Source of the DNA: Bog-756 sp963727075 | GTDB taxonomy: Bacteria; Actinomycetota; Acidimicrobiia; Acidimicrobiales; RAAP-2 | Reading direction: 5' to 3' | NCBI GenBank assembly: GCA_963727075.1 | Contig: CAVSET010000002.1 | Coordinates: forward strand, 310,001 to 374,000 | DNA: 64,000 nucleotides | Part shown: positions 54,225 through 62,885 of the stretch, in pieces | How positions within the stretch are numbered: the stretch's first letter is position 1 | Layout of the letters: each line of letters begins with the position of its first letter | Translations under genes and position numbers: made by a program | Notes under the pieces: generated by a model | What the model was told of the DNA's origin: nothing | The model's input: the letters and a program-made list of their open reading frames with translations, nothing else | Databases searched by the model: none

Positions 54225-55205
54225 ATGCCGCTTCTTCGCCCGCGAGGTACGTCTCCGGTGGGACCGGATTGGATTCGGAGGCACGGACGTCCGCATCGGA
54301 TCCGGGTCTTGCTGGCCGGTGGTGCTCTGGCCGTCACGGCACTAGCCGCACTGCCATCCACCGCGGCAGCCGGGCCCTTGGAGGCCCATCGGGGCCAACC
54401 TCATCCGCGCTCCTATGTGGCTCTGGGAGACTCCTTTGCCTCGGGCCCAGCCATCAGTGCGCAGCTGGGACCGGAGAGCACTCCGAGTGCGCCCAGCGGC
54501 TGTCTCCGCTCGTCCAACAACTACCCATCGCTTGTCGCAAGAGCCCTCGGGATGACGCTGCGCGACGCGAGTTGCGCCGGTGCCACCACGCGGGACCTGA
54601 TGAGATCCCAAGGGCAAGGAATACCACCCCAGCTGGCTGCGGTTCGTCCATCCACATCGCTCGTCTCGATAGGCATAGGTGGCAACGATGTCGGCTTCTC
54701 GAGCATCGCCGCCAACTGTGTAGCGGCCACTCCTTGGGGTGGGACCCGGACGGGATGGAACTGCACCTCTCACTACACCACCGGTCGAGTCGACCAGCTG
54801 GCCCTGGCCGCCCACGAGGCAGGCACCAAGATGTTGACTTCCCTTGAGGAGATCAGAGCCCGGGCACCTCACGCCCGGGTACTCGTCATCGGCTACCCCG
54901 ATATCGGTTCGCCGACGGGCTCTGGGTGCTGGCCCAGGCTCCCTTTCTCATGGCACGATCTCGACTACCTCAATCGCACCGAGAGTGAGCTCAACGCCAC
55001 CTTGGCTCGAGATGCATCTGCCGTCGGCGACATCTACGTGGATATGGCCACACCCAGTGCATCACACAACGCCTGCACTGATGACGACACCCGCTGGGTC
55101 GCTCCGATCACCGTATCGGCCGGGAGCTTCCCGCTGCACCCGAGTGCCGCCGGCATGGCCGGCATGGCCCGGGTGCTCGAAGAGGCCATTGGAGAGCACA
55201 GATGA
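54225..55205 (+). CDS. Secreted SGNH/GDSL hydrolase
   Basis: The 326-residue protein has a basic N-terminus and a hydrophobic signal (LLAGGALAVTALAALPSTAA). RSYVALGDSFASGPAISAQL carries the G-D-S catalytic Ser (near residue 68), GASCAGATTRDLM-like block the Gly, STSLVSIGIGGNDVGFSS the G-N-D, and AGSFPLHPSAAGMAGMARVL the terminal H (usually D-x-x-H; here L-H). It is a lipase/esterase-like secreted enzyme. Two Cys pairs suggest disulphides. It starts 150 bases after the thioesterase and ends close to a convergent alpha/beta hydrolase. Confidence 0.9.
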   Translation: MPLLRPRGTSPVGPDWIRRHGRPHRIRVLLAGGALAVTALAALPSTAAAGPLEAHRGQPHPRSYVALGDSFASGPAISAQLGPESTPSAPSGCLRSSNNYPSLVARALGMTLRDASCAGATTRDLMRSQGQGIPPQLAAVRPSTSLVSIGIGGNDVGFSSIAANCVAATPWGGTRTGWNCTSHYTTGRVDQLALAAHEAGTKMLTSLEEIRARAPHARVLVIGYPDIGSPTGSGCWPRLPFSWHDLDYLNRTESELNATLARDASAVGDIYVDMATPSASHNACTDDDTRWVAPITVSAGSFPLHPSAAGMAGMARVLEEAIGEHR

Positions 55206-55220
55206 GCTCCAAGGACCCAG

Positions 55221-56105
55221 TCATGCCTTGGCTGTGACGCCCGCGTGGTCGGCGACGAGCTGGGCCCAACGGTCCCAGTAGGCAGGCGGGTAGTCGTGGC
55301 CCATGCCCTCGAGCACCTCGAAGCGGGCTCCGGGAATGCATTCCGCGGTGCGTCGGCCGCCACTGATGTCGACCAGCCTGTCGGCATCTCCGTGCAGGAT
55401 GAGGGCAGGCACTCTCACCTGTCGCAGTAAGTCGGAGCGACTCCCCGATGCCATCACCGCGGTCATCTGCCGGGCGACGCCTCGCGGATTGAAGCAGCGG
55501 TCGTAAGCTTCCCCGGCGACCTGGGCGAGGCGAACGGCGTCGTAGTGAGCGGGGCTTCCGTAAATGCGGATGCCCTCTTGGTAGCGGGCGATGGCCGAGT
55601 CACGATCGGTAGCGGGCGGCCTGATGACGAAGGCCAAAGCCTCCGATGACGGCTGGCCGACGTCGGGGTCTCCGGTTGTAGACATGACGGAGGTCATCGA
55701 CAGCAGTCGCTCCGGATGCTCGATGGCCAGCTGCTGAACGATCATGCCGCCCATGGATGCCCCTACGACGTGGGCTCGCTCGCGACCCAGATCGTCCAGC
55801 ACGGCCAAGGCGTCAGTAGCCATGTCGGCCAAGGTGTAGGCGACGGTTGGCTCCGTCCCCGCACTGAGAGCCAGGGCAACCGCGCCTACATCGGGAATGA
55901 CCTCGTCGAAGGTGGTGGAGAGCCCGACGTCGCGGTTGTCGAACCGAACGACGAAGAATCCCCGCGACACGAACCGCTCACACATCTCTGGGCGGTAGTT
56001 GATGCATTGGCTCCCGAGACCGTTGATCATCAGCAGGGCCGGATTGGTTGGCTCGCCGAAGGTCTCGTAGTAGATGTCCACCGAGCCGCGGTGGGCGTAA
56101 GGCAT
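55221..56105 (-). CDS. Alpha/beta hydrolase
   Basis: The ATG at 56105 has AAGGAGGACGAG upstream, close to ideal, and gives 294 residues. PYAHRGSVDIYYETFGEPTN then NPALLMINGLGSQCINYRPE is the oxyanion hole region, AHVVGASMGGMIVQQLAIEH the nucleophile elbow (G-A-S-M-G-G) near residue 113, LILHGDADRLVDISGGRRTA the acid, and VLEGMGHDYPPAYW the His. The triad is complete. It resembles epoxide hydrolase/haloperoxidase-like cytoplasmic hydrolases. Convergent with the SGNH gene, which ends 15 bases away. Confidence 0.92.
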   Translation of the reverse strand: MPYAHRGSVDIYYETFGEPTNPALLMINGLGSQCINYRPEMCERFVSRGFFVVRFDNRDVGLSTTFDEVIPDVGAVALALSAGTEPTVAYTLADMATDALAVLDDLGRERAHVVGASMGGMIVQQLAIEHPERLLSMTSVMSTTGDPDVGQPSSEALAFVIRPPATDRDSAIARYQEGIRIYGSPAHYDAVRLAQVAGEAYDRCFNPRGVARQMTAVMASGSRSDLLRQVRVPALILHGDADRLVDISGGRRTAECIPGARFEVLEGMGHDYPPAYWDRWAQLVADHAGVTAKA

Positions 56106-56246
56106 CTCGTCCTCCTTGCTGCATGCGGTTTCCGTGAATGGCTGTGGAGCCAATGGTGCCACCGAACCGGCCGCCGGTGAGAAGCTGGTTGACCGGCAAT
56201 GATGGGCCGTTGATCCGACGGCCCGGGCGTCCGAGCTCGGGCGCGC

Positions 56247-56284
56247 CACCGCCCGTGGCAGGCGGTGCCTGGCCACGGGCGGTG
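56247..56284 (-). terminator. Hairpin terminator after the small secreted gene
   Basis: CACCGCCCGTGGC and GCCACGGGCGGTG form a perfect 13-base stem with a 12-base loop, 20 bases after the end of the gene at 56304-56738 and before the next gene on the same strand. It is strong and well placed, though no U-tract follows. Confidence 0.6.
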
Positions 56285-56303
56285 AACGCTGACCCGGGTG
56301 CGG

Positions 56304-56738
56304 TCAGAAGGTGTGATTCACGACCTTCGTCACCCGACCGGGGATCTTCGCCTCGATCTTGCTGGCTTGGGTCGAGGTCAGCTGGTGCGCGCCGACCGCC
56401 TGGTTGACCCGGCTATCCGCCGCGCTGACCAGGGCATTGATGACGGTCTGCGGATTCACATTGTGCTGGGTCGCCACCCCGGCGATCGAGTTTCCCGCCT
56501 TGAGGTCGGCCCGGAGTGCTTGGGGGGTGATGCCGATCGTCTGGGCGCTCAGATCGAGGCCGGCCTTGCGGATCTCCTTGCGGTGGGCGCGGATCCAGGC
56601 CTTGATCTGACCCTTGCCGGCATGAGTCGGGGTCGCGGTCGAGGCCGTCGGGGTGACGGCATAGGCCGCGCCGGTGGTGGCGACACCGCCGAGGAGCGCC
56701 CCTCCGATGACGACGGGGGCGATGATCTTCTTCAACAC
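56304..56738 (-). CDS. Small exported helical protein
   Basis: The GTG at 56738 is preceded by AAGGAG at seven bases and gives 144 residues. A signal peptide (LKKIIAPVVIGGALLGGVAT, then GAAYAV) is followed by a K/H-rich segment and a conserved type of repeat seen in secreted actinobacterial proteins: AQTIGITPQALRADLKAGNS, IAGVATQHNVNPQTVINALV, and QAVGAHQLTSTQASKIEAKI. This is a short helix-turn-helix-like unit with LysM-like or cell-wall-binding guesses but no proven role. It is monocistronic with a hairpin after it. Confidence 0.75.
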   Translation of the reverse strand: MLKKIIAPVVIGGALLGGVATTGAAYAVTPTASTATPTHAGKGQIKAWIRAHRKEIRKAGLDLSAQTIGITPQALRADLKAGNSIAGVATQHNVNPQTVINALVSAADSRVNQAVGAHQLTSTQASKIEAKIPGRVTKVVNHTF

Positions 56739-56949
56739 ATTGACTCCTTGGATTGGGGTTCTTGGTGACACCATGGTTTCAGTCGGTCGTATGTGCGGGG
56801 TTAGGAATGTGTGAGGGTCCGGTGAAGACTAGATCCGTGCCTTCCGTGTTCCTACCGGGGAGATACCCGACAAATTCTTCCCGGGAACAGGTCTGACGCT
56901 CCGGACAGACGCCTGACGCCCCGGTCGTGTCGGGCTCGTCGTCTTTGCA

Positions 56950-57002
56950 CGGTGACCACCGGTTGAACGGTGACCACCGGTTGAACCGTTTTCACCGGTT
57001 GC
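56950..57002 (-). promoter_or_regulatory. 18-bp direct repeats, PHO-box-like on the minus strand
   Basis: The unit CGGTGACCACCGGTTGAA is repeated twice exactly (56950-56967, 56968-56985), followed by a partial copy ending at 57001. On the minus strand GTTCA and GGTCA recur with 11-base spacing inside each unit, as in actinobacterial PHO boxes (GKTCAYYYRSG pairs). The agreement with the consensus is only partial. Confidence 0.4.
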
Positions 57003-57054
57003 GTGGGCTTGGTCCGTTCCATCTCACAGCCGGGCCGCTTCCGGCCTCCCATTT

Positions 57055-57070
57055 TGTTGCGTACGCAACA
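57055..57070. promoter_or_regulatory. Perfect 16-bp palindrome upstream of the phosphoesterase
   Basis: TGTTGCGTACGCAACA is perfectly symmetrical and shares its GTTGCG..CGCAAC arms with 16753-16766 ahead of pirin. It lies about 200 bases before the phosphoesterase start, a plausible operator. Confidence 0.5.
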
Positions 57071-57266
57071 ATCAGGGATGGGAGGGTTGAAGGGTGGGGG
57101 GTCCCGGCACCCCGGATCGTCAATATCGATGAGGAGGGCGGAGGAGGTTCCTTGCTAGGTTGGCCGTCATCCGGGGCCACTAGGGGGAGTAGGAGTCACG
57201 CGAACGAGGGGGCTGGTGAGCACCTGGCGCAGACAGGCGCCATCGTGCGCCGGGAGGGAGGCGGGA

Positions 57267-58526
57267 GTGCGACTCCGAGTGCGATCGTTGGGTGGTTTCA
57301 TCGCGGGGGTACTGGCTCTGACTGTCCTTGTCGCGGTTGGTGGCCCGGCCGGAGCCACAACCCAACACAGTTTGAGTTCGATCAGGCACATCGTGGTGTT
57401 CATGCAGGAGAATCGATCGGCTGACAGCTACCTCGGTCAGTTGCATGCACTGCAGCCCGCGTACGAGGCGGAGCCCACCACCGGCAACCCCAACCCCATC
57501 GGACCCGGCACGGTCGTCCCGTTCCACAAGACGATGCTCTGCGAGACCTCGGATCTGAACCACTCCTGGAATGGTGAGCACCAGGCCTGGGACAACGGCG
57601 CCATGGACGGTTTCACCGCCGCCAACGACATCAGCTCGGCCAACTCGGATCCTTTGGATCCGACGGGGTCGCGGACGATGGGCTACTACACCCAGGCTGA
57701 TCTTCCCTACTACTACTCGTTGTACAACACCTTCGCCACTGGCGACCGCTATTTCCAGTCCGTGCTGTCGCAGACCTTCCCCAACCGCTTCTACCTCTTG
57801 GCTGGAACATCCTTCGGCCACATCGCCAACGACGGCCCGCCGCCCGGTGGGTTCCCCAACAAGACCATCTTCGAGCTATTGGGGAATGCCGGCGTCAGCT
57901 GGAAGATCTATGACTCCCAGTTCGCATTTGGAACCTTCTTCTCCTACGTCCAGAAGAACGCGAGACACCATGTCTTTCCCATCTCCCAGTACTACAAAGA
58001 CGCCCAGCAGGGGACATTGCCGGCCGTGAGCTTCGTCGACCCGATCTTTATCGCCGCCAAGAACACCGAGACGGACGAGCACCCACCCAGCAACGTCCAA
58101 GTCGGTCAGAACTTCGCCTACAGCGTGATCACCGCATTGGAACAAAGCCGCGAGTGGGGTAACTCGGCGCTGTTCCTCACGTACGACGAGAACGGGGGAT
58201 TCTATGACCATGTCGCCCCGCCGGCGGCAGTCGCCCCCGACGCAATCCCACCGATGCTCCAGCCCGGAGACACGGTGGCCGGTTTCAACCAGCTCGGGCC
58301 GCGAGTGCCGGTCGTGGTGGTGTCACCGTTCGCCAAGCCGCACTATGTGTCACACGTGGTGCACGACCATACGTCCATCACCCGCTTCATCGAGACGCGG
58401 TTCAACCTCCCATCGCTTACGGCCCGAGATGCTGCCGCCGACCCGATGCTCGAGTTCTTCGACTTCCCCAACGCTCCCTTCATGAAGGCGCCGAGCTTCC
58501 CGGTACCCCCAGTTACTCCCTGCTGA
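57267..58526 (+). CDS. Secreted phosphoesterase (phospholipase C / acid phosphatase family)
   Basis: The GTG at 57267 follows GGGAGG and gives 419 residues with a signal peptide (FIAGVLALTVLVAVGGPAGA). IRHIVVFMQENRSADSYLGQ contains the E-N-R-S metal/catalytic motif, then DLNHSWNGEHQAWDNGAMDG (H-x-x-H-like), FATGDRYFQSVLSQTFPNRF, FLTYDENGGFYDHVAPPAAV (D-E-N-G-G-x-Y-D-H) and VVHDHTSITRFIETRFNL complete the phosphoesterase-family active site. It may be a phospholipase C or acid phosphatase; secreted phosphate scavenging fits the PHO-like repeats upstream. A strong hairpin follows. A longer start at 57216 is less likely. Confidence 0.9.
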   Translation: MRLRVRSLGGFIAGVLALTVLVAVGGPAGATTQHSLSSIRHIVVFMQENRSADSYLGQLHALQPAYEAEPTTGNPNPIGPGTVVPFHKTMLCETSDLNHSWNGEHQAWDNGAMDGFTAANDISSANSDPLDPTGSRTMGYYTQADLPYYYSLYNTFATGDRYFQSVLSQTFPNRFYLLAGTSFGHIANDGPPPGGFPNKTIFELLGNAGVSWKIYDSQFAFGTFFSYVQKNARHHVFPISQYYKDAQQGTLPAVSFVDPIFIAAKNTETDEHPPSNVQVGQNFAYSVITALEQSREWGNSALFLTYDENGGFYDHVAPPAAVAPDAIPPMLQPGDTVAGFNQLGPRVPVVVVSPFAKPHYVSHVVHDHTSITRFIETRFNLPSLTARDAAADPMLEFFDFPNAPFMKAPSFPVPPVTPC

Positions 58527-58540
58527 ACGGGCACACGCGT

Positions 58541-58569
58541 CGGTTGGCCAGTGATTGACTGGCCAACCG
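58541..58569. terminator. Strong bidirectional-type hairpin
   Basis: CGGTTGGCCAG and CTGGCCAACCG form an 11-base perfect stem with a seven-base TGATTGA loop, 14 bases after the phosphoesterase stop and 57 bases from the end of the convergent PLP-enzyme gene. It probably terminates both. Confidence 0.65.
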
Positions 58570-58625
58570 TGGCATCGCTCCGCGGAGCGCCGGCATGGGA
58601 GGGCAGGAACGGGCTGACGTTGGGA

Positions 58626-59618
58626 TCACCAGCCGCGCAGATCCACCGGCCAAGACTCCAGCACGGTGACGCCTTCCAGGAGATGGAGGTGTTCATGGTA
58701 GGCGACGGTTGGATCGACGTGGGCCGGCAGCACGTTGATCCGATCACCGACCCGCAACGGGCGCTCCGGCACGAACGTCACGTGTTCGTCGGAGCAGAAC
58801 AAGACCTCGCCTCGCTCGATCGACGGATTCCCATGGTCCATCCCTAGGGCCTTGAGGCCACAGTCGGCGACCGCCCAGTCGCTCGATACCGAGATCACTG
58901 TGGCGAGCACCGATAGCGCTTGGCCAAATGGCAGACCGAGCTTGCCGTACGCAGTGTCCATGAGGGCATATGAACCGGCCTGTATCTCCGTGGCCCAGTG
59001 GTTGATGTCGTAGGTCCCGGTCCCGCCGGCAGAGACGATCTCTCCTCCGGTCTGTCGGTGGGCGGCCATGAGCTGGCCCATGGAGACCTCCAGCATCTCG
59101 ACTCGTGTGGTTCGCTCTTCCAGCCCGACAATGTGTCCTTCGTACCCCATGACGCCCCGGACTTGAAGGCCCCGGAGCCGTGCTCTGTCGGCCAGCCTCC
59201 CGGCGTCCTCGGGTCGGCAGCCACAGCGGGGCAGGCCGACATTGACATCGATCAGCACCTCGGGCACCCGGGCCGCTGCCGCTGCATCGATGGTCGCCTC
59301 AGAGTCGACGGCCACCGTCACCCGCGCCCCATCCTCGACGAGAGCACCGAGGCGGGTGGCATCGACCACCTCATTGGCCAGGAGGAGGTCCCTGCCCAGC
59401 CCTACTCGGGCCAGGCCCTCCATCTCGACAATGGTCGAGCAGGTGAACGCGACGTGACCCAGTTCAGCCTGGAGGGCCGCGAGCGAGGTGCACTTGTGGG
59501 CCTTGACATGGGGACGCAGACGTCGGCCTGGCAATGCGCCGGACATGGTGGCCAGATTGCCCGTGAGCACGTCCAGTTGGACGACCAACGCCGGAGTGGT
59601 CAGCTGTCCCGTCTCCAC
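58626..59618 (-). CDS. PLP-dependent D-threonine aldolase/D-serine deaminase-like (alanine racemase fold)
   Basis: The GTG at 59618 is the likeliest start and gives 330 residues; ribosome-binding site is weak. TPALVVQLDVLTGNLATMSG and RPHVKAHKCTSLAALQAELG (the K-x-H-K PLP lysine region) are as in the D-threonine aldolase family, followed by VAVDSEATIDAAAA, VLIDVNVGLPRCGCRPEDAG and SAGGTGTYDINHW (phosphate-binding G-G-T). The C-terminus has DHGNPSIERGEVLFCSDEHV and H-V-D-P-T-V/H-E-H metal ligands, which fits a divalent-metal-dependent D-threo aldolase or D-serine dehydratase. It is divergent from the amidase gene; 80 bases separate the starts. Confidence 0.88.
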   Translation of the reverse strand: METGQLTTPALVVQLDVLTGNLATMSGALPGRRLRPHVKAHKCTSLAALQAELGHVAFTCSTIVEMEGLARVGLGRDLLLANEVVDATRLGALVEDGARVTVAVDSEATIDAAAAARVPEVLIDVNVGLPRCGCRPEDAGRLADRARLRGLQVRGVMGYEGHIVGLEERTTRVEMLEVSMGQLMAAHRQTGGEIVSAGGTGTYDINHWATEIQAGSYALMDTAYGKLGLPFGQALSVLATVISVSSDWAVADCGLKALGMDHGNPSIERGEVLFCSDEHVTFVPERPLRVGDRINVLPAHVDPTVAYHEHLHLLEGVTVLESWPVDLRGW

Positions 59619-59700
59619 GGGGAGCAGCGTACCGACCGAACGGGCCACCGGCTCCCGTGGGCGGCGCGCGCGAATGTTCCAGGGACTACCGTCGACACCG

Positions 59701-61116
59701 ATGGACATGCCGTGGATGGATGATGCCTGCAGTCTTGTGGACGCGTTTCGGGCCAAGACGCTCTCTCCGCTCGAGGCGCTCGATGCTTGTATCGACTCCA
59801 TCGGGACGTCCCCCCTCAATGCCTTCAGCCACATCGACTTCGAACGCGCCAGGGACGAAGCCAAGAGCTCCAATGTGCTCTTGCCTTTCGGCGGAGTGCC
59901 CTTCGGCGTGAAGGAGCTGGAAAGGGTCAAGGACTGGCCGTACACGGATGCGTCGGTGATCTTCAAGGATCGGATCTCCGACTACGACCACACGTCCGTC
60001 GCGCGGCTCCGGGCCGCCGGCGCCGTGCTGGCGGCGCAGACTACGGCGAGTGAGTTCGGAGGTATCAACTGCACTTCGACCGAGCTGCACGGCACAACCC
60101 GCAATCCTTGGAACCTGGCCAAGACGCCTGGCGGCTCATCGGGAGGCAGCGCGGCCTCCGTGGCGGGCGGACTGTTCCCGATTGCCACCGGGAGCGACGG
60201 TGGAGGGTCGATCCGGATCCCCGCCGGGTTCACTGGCCTCGTTGGCCTCAAGGCCACCTACGGCCGCATTCCGAAAGGCCCGTGGGCGGGTATGCAGCCG
60301 ATCACGTCGGTCATCGGTTGTCTGAGCCGGTCAGTACGGGACACGGCGCGCTATTTCGATGTCTGCAATGGATTCGACCAGCGAGATCCCCTGAGCCTGC
60401 CGGCCGTGGGCGGATGGGAGGCTGGCCTCGGTAGCTGCGATCTGTCGGGGATGACGGTGGCCATCGTGCCAGACCTCGGTACCGCTCGCGTGCGAGGCGA
60501 GGTTGCCGATCAGGTCATGACGGCAGCTCAGCAGTTGGCCGACAGGGCAAACCTGCGTGTGGTCGAGGTGACCCCCACGATTCCACCTCTGCGCGGGCAG
60601 TGGGCCATGGCGGGTCAGGTCGGCTTCGTCGCCGAGCTGGGGAGCGCCTATCCCGATCGAATCGACGAACTGTCGAGAGAGATGCGAGCCGGGCTGGAAG
60701 GAGCCATGGAGAGGTACACGCTCGACAAGGCAGCCTCGATCGAGTCGTACCGACGTCAGCTAAACGAGGCGATGGCGGATCTCTTTGCTGCTGCCGATTT
60801 TGTCATGTGCTCCTGCAATCCTGATGTGGCCTTCGCGGCCGAGGGTCCGCCGCCATCCACGATTCCAGGAGCCGATCTCATTCACGAACTCGGATTCTCC
60901 CGGGCCATCATGAACAACGCAGCGCTCACCGCACCCTCGAACCTCAACGGCAGCCCCGCCATGAGCCTCCCTGCCGGTCTCGTCGACGGTCTTCCCGTCG
61001 GCCTTCAGGTTCTGGCCGGCCATCATCGTGAGCAGCTTCTGTTGGGCCTGGCCTTGGTAGCCGAACGCGAGATGGCGTGGCCCATGGTGGCGCCGGGCTC
61101 ACCGCTCGAGGCGTAG
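59701..61116 (+). CDS. Amidase-signature family hydrolase
   Basis: The ATG at 59701 gives 471 residues. The amidase signature is complete: Lys in PFGVKELERV near residue 72, GGSSGGSAASVAGGLFPIAT with the cis-Ser and nucleophile Ser (G-S-S-G-G-S) near residues 144-163, GSDGGGSIRIPAGFTGLVGL and KATYGRIP following. The substrate could be an amide, nitrile-derived amide or peptide amide; GatA is ruled out since no GatB/C lies nearby and the sequence ends with MAWPMVAPG-type region as in enantioselective amidases. Divergent from the D-amino-acid-type PLP enzyme, so a role in D-amino acid amide or similar use is a guess. Confidence 0.92.
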   Translation: MDMPWMDDACSLVDAFRAKTLSPLEALDACIDSIGTSPLNAFSHIDFERARDEAKSSNVLLPFGGVPFGVKELERVKDWPYTDASVIFKDRISDYDHTSVARLRAAGAVLAAQTTASEFGGINCTSTELHGTTRNPWNLAKTPGGSSGGSAASVAGGLFPIATGSDGGGSIRIPAGFTGLVGLKATYGRIPKGPWAGMQPITSVIGCLSRSVRDTARYFDVCNGFDQRDPLSLPAVGGWEAGLGSCDLSGMTVAIVPDLGTARVRGEVADQVMTAAQQLADRANLRVVEVTPTIPPLRGQWAMAGQVGFVAELGSAYPDRIDELSREMRAGLEGAMERYTLDKAASIESYRRQLNEAMADLFAAADFVMCSCNPDVAFAAEGPPPSTIPGADLIHELGFSRAIMNNAALTAPSNLNGSPAMSLPAGLVDGLPVGLQVLAGHHREQLLLGLALVAEREMAWPMVAPGSPLEA

Positions 61117-61145
61117 TCCCCGGGGGGCTATCCGCTCGGCCGCAC

Positions 61146-62450
61146 CTACCCGTCGAGAGTGGCGAAGTCGCCCGGCTGGCCGCAGGTGGTTGGGGCCGGA
61201 CTGTCACTGAGGCGCCCCTCCATCCATTGCAGGATCGACGGAGCCCCGATGATGACCACCGTCCCGTGGGTCGCGCCGGTGACGTGCAGGTACTGCACCG
61301 TGTCGCCGACCGGGCATGCCTTGCCCGTGACGAAAGTGTCGGTCAGAGGAGGGGGGACCGTCATGTCCTTGGTGCCCTGGAGGACAAGCAGGGGAACGGT
61401 CGTCCGGACTCGGCCAGGGTCGTTGGCCTGGGCGTGGGCGATCACCACCGGATTGGTCTCGGCACTGGCGGGGAAGACCTGAATCGGGGTCAGATGCTGC
61501 GTGCGGATGGCGTCGGCCACCGACGCCAGGCAACCCTTGGTCACCTCGGTACTGGCGAACTGCTCCCCGGACGGCGTGAAGACATCGCTCGCCGGCAGGT
61601 CGCGGTAGGTCTGCGTCCAGGAGTACGACGTCGGGATGCTGAAGGGAAGGAACTGCTGACCGACGGGAGTGCCGATGATGGAGATGAGAGTACTGAGCCC
61701 CGTGGCCGGCGCCGCCGCGACGACGCCGATCACATGGAGGTCAGGTGCATACGTCGGAGCCATCTCCCCAGCGAAGAGAGCGGCGTGGCCGCCCTGCGAG
61801 TGACCGTAGATGACCACGGTGTTCGCCGTCCGGAGTCCGGACAGCTGCCGGCTCGCCCGGGTGGCGTCGAGCACGGCACGACCTTCACTGGCGCCGAGGA
61901 GATAGGGATGGACACCGTCGGTCACGCCCAGGCCCTGGTAGTCGGCGGCCGCGACGACGAAGCCGGCTCGAAGGTAGCTGGCCAGCCCGGGGAGGAGGTA
62001 GGGACGGCTGGCTCCTCCCGCGTCGGTGAAGAGGGAGGGCGCACAGGGTGCGGCGAATCCGGTCGTGCCATGGGCCCAGGCGATCACCGGATAGCCGGCG
62101 GCTGGGGGAGACGAGCCGGGGGCGATGACGTAGCCCGACTCGGCCAGATCACCACCGTAGATCGTCGTGGAATGGAACAGGATCCGCCATACGGTTGCGC
62201 CGGAGGGCACCCCCGGAATGCCATTCACCCGAGCCGAGCGGATCAAGGAGCCGGCGGGGCCGGCCGGCAGCGGCCGGGGTGGCTGGTAGAACGCAGGAAT
62301 GACGGTGGCCGTCGAGTTCGGGCTCGACGTCGTGATCGACCGAGAAGATCCGACGGACGAGCTGCAACCACTCACCACGAGTGCGATCGCCACGATCACC
62401 GGCATCCATCGGATCGCCCGTCGCCCCCGGCGCATCGACGGCAAGGTCAT
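61146..62450 (-). CDS. Secreted lipase-like alpha/beta hydrolase (lipoprotein)
   Basis: The ATG at 62450 gives 434 residues. IVAIALVVSGCSSSVG is a lipobox (Cys at about residue 29), so the enzyme is exported and lipid-anchored. The body matches the secretory lipase (LIP) family: YVIAPGSSPPAAGYPVIAWA with HGTTG, YLRAGFVVAAADYQGLGVTD, VVIYGHSQGGHAALFAGEMA (nucleophile G-H-S-Q-G) near residue 205, LLVLQGTKDMTVPPPLTDTF (acid) and YLHVTGATHGTVVIIGAPSI (His). It would hydrolyse triacylglycerols or other esters outside the cell. Upstream is the short frameshifted gene at 62483-62885 on the same strand. Confidence 0.9.
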   Translation of the reverse strand: MTLPSMRRGRRAIRWMPVIVAIALVVSGCSSSVGSSRSITTSSPNSTATVIPAFYQPPRPLPAGPAGSLIRSARVNGIPGVPSGATVWRILFHSTTIYGGDLAESGYVIAPGSSPPAAGYPVIAWAHGTTGFAAPCAPSLFTDAGGASRPYLLPGLASYLRAGFVVAAADYQGLGVTDGVHPYLLGASEGRAVLDATRASRQLSGLRTANTVVIYGHSQGGHAALFAGEMAPTYAPDLHVIGVVAAAPATGLSTLISIIGTPVGQQFLPFSIPTSYSWTQTYRDLPASDVFTPSGEQFASTEVTKGCLASVADAIRTQHLTPIQVFPASAETNPVVIAHAQANDPGRVRTTVPLLVLQGTKDMTVPPPLTDTFVTGKACPVGDTVQYLHVTGATHGTVVIIGAPSILQWMEGRLSDSPAPTTCGQPGDFATLDG

Positions 62451-62482
62451 GGCATCCCCCCGGCTAGGCAACGGTGGTGAAG

Positions 62483-62885
62483 CTAGCGCAGGACCGCCTG
62501 GCGACACCGGGTCCGCTCGGGCTGCCCCGAGCCTGTTCGCATCCTTGATGTGGGCAGGTTATCGAGATCCACGGTCCCGGTCCTCGCGCTGGCCAACCGG
62601 GCCTGACGGATGTGGGTCAGTCCCGGACCGGTTGCTTCGAGGTCGTCGATCCATCGTTCGATCCAATCGTTCAGTTCCCGCTGGCCTTCTTCGACGCCGG
62701 AAAGCCCCTCGACGATGAGACCGAGCTGGTAGCTGGTCGGCCACGAGGACTTTGAGCGGGAACTGGCTGTCGTCGAGCCCGTAGTCGTGAAGAGCCTGGC
62801 CGAAGTGGTGTGGCTGAGCAAGGCCGCACACTCCGAGCAGGACGATGCCGTGACGCTCAGGCGAAGAATCCGTGGAGGGGTCCAT
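62483..62885 (-). pseudogene. Unrecognised small protein, probable frameshift
   Basis: From the ATG at 62885 the first frame reads PERHGIVLLGVCGLAQPHHF with GQALHDYGLDDSQFPLKVLV, and the second continues YQLGLIVEGLSGVEEGQREL, NDWIERWIDDLEATGPGLTH to 62483. Joined near 62720 they give about 134 residues, mostly helical with a conserved-looking H-G-I-V-L-L-G start and Trp-rich centre, perhaps a winged-helix (PadR-like) accessory, but I cannot support a family. The gene lies 32 bases upstream of the lipase start and could be its regulator. Confidence 0.4.

Larger units (their letters stand above)
56739..57266. other. Divergent intergenic region rich in repeats
   Basis: The 528 bases separate a minus-strand secreted gene and the plus-strand phosphoesterase. 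They hold no protein-like frame that I can support, but contain the 18-base direct repeats at 56950-57002 and the perfect palindrome at 57055-57070. The region probably carries promoters for both genes. Confidence 0.6.
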
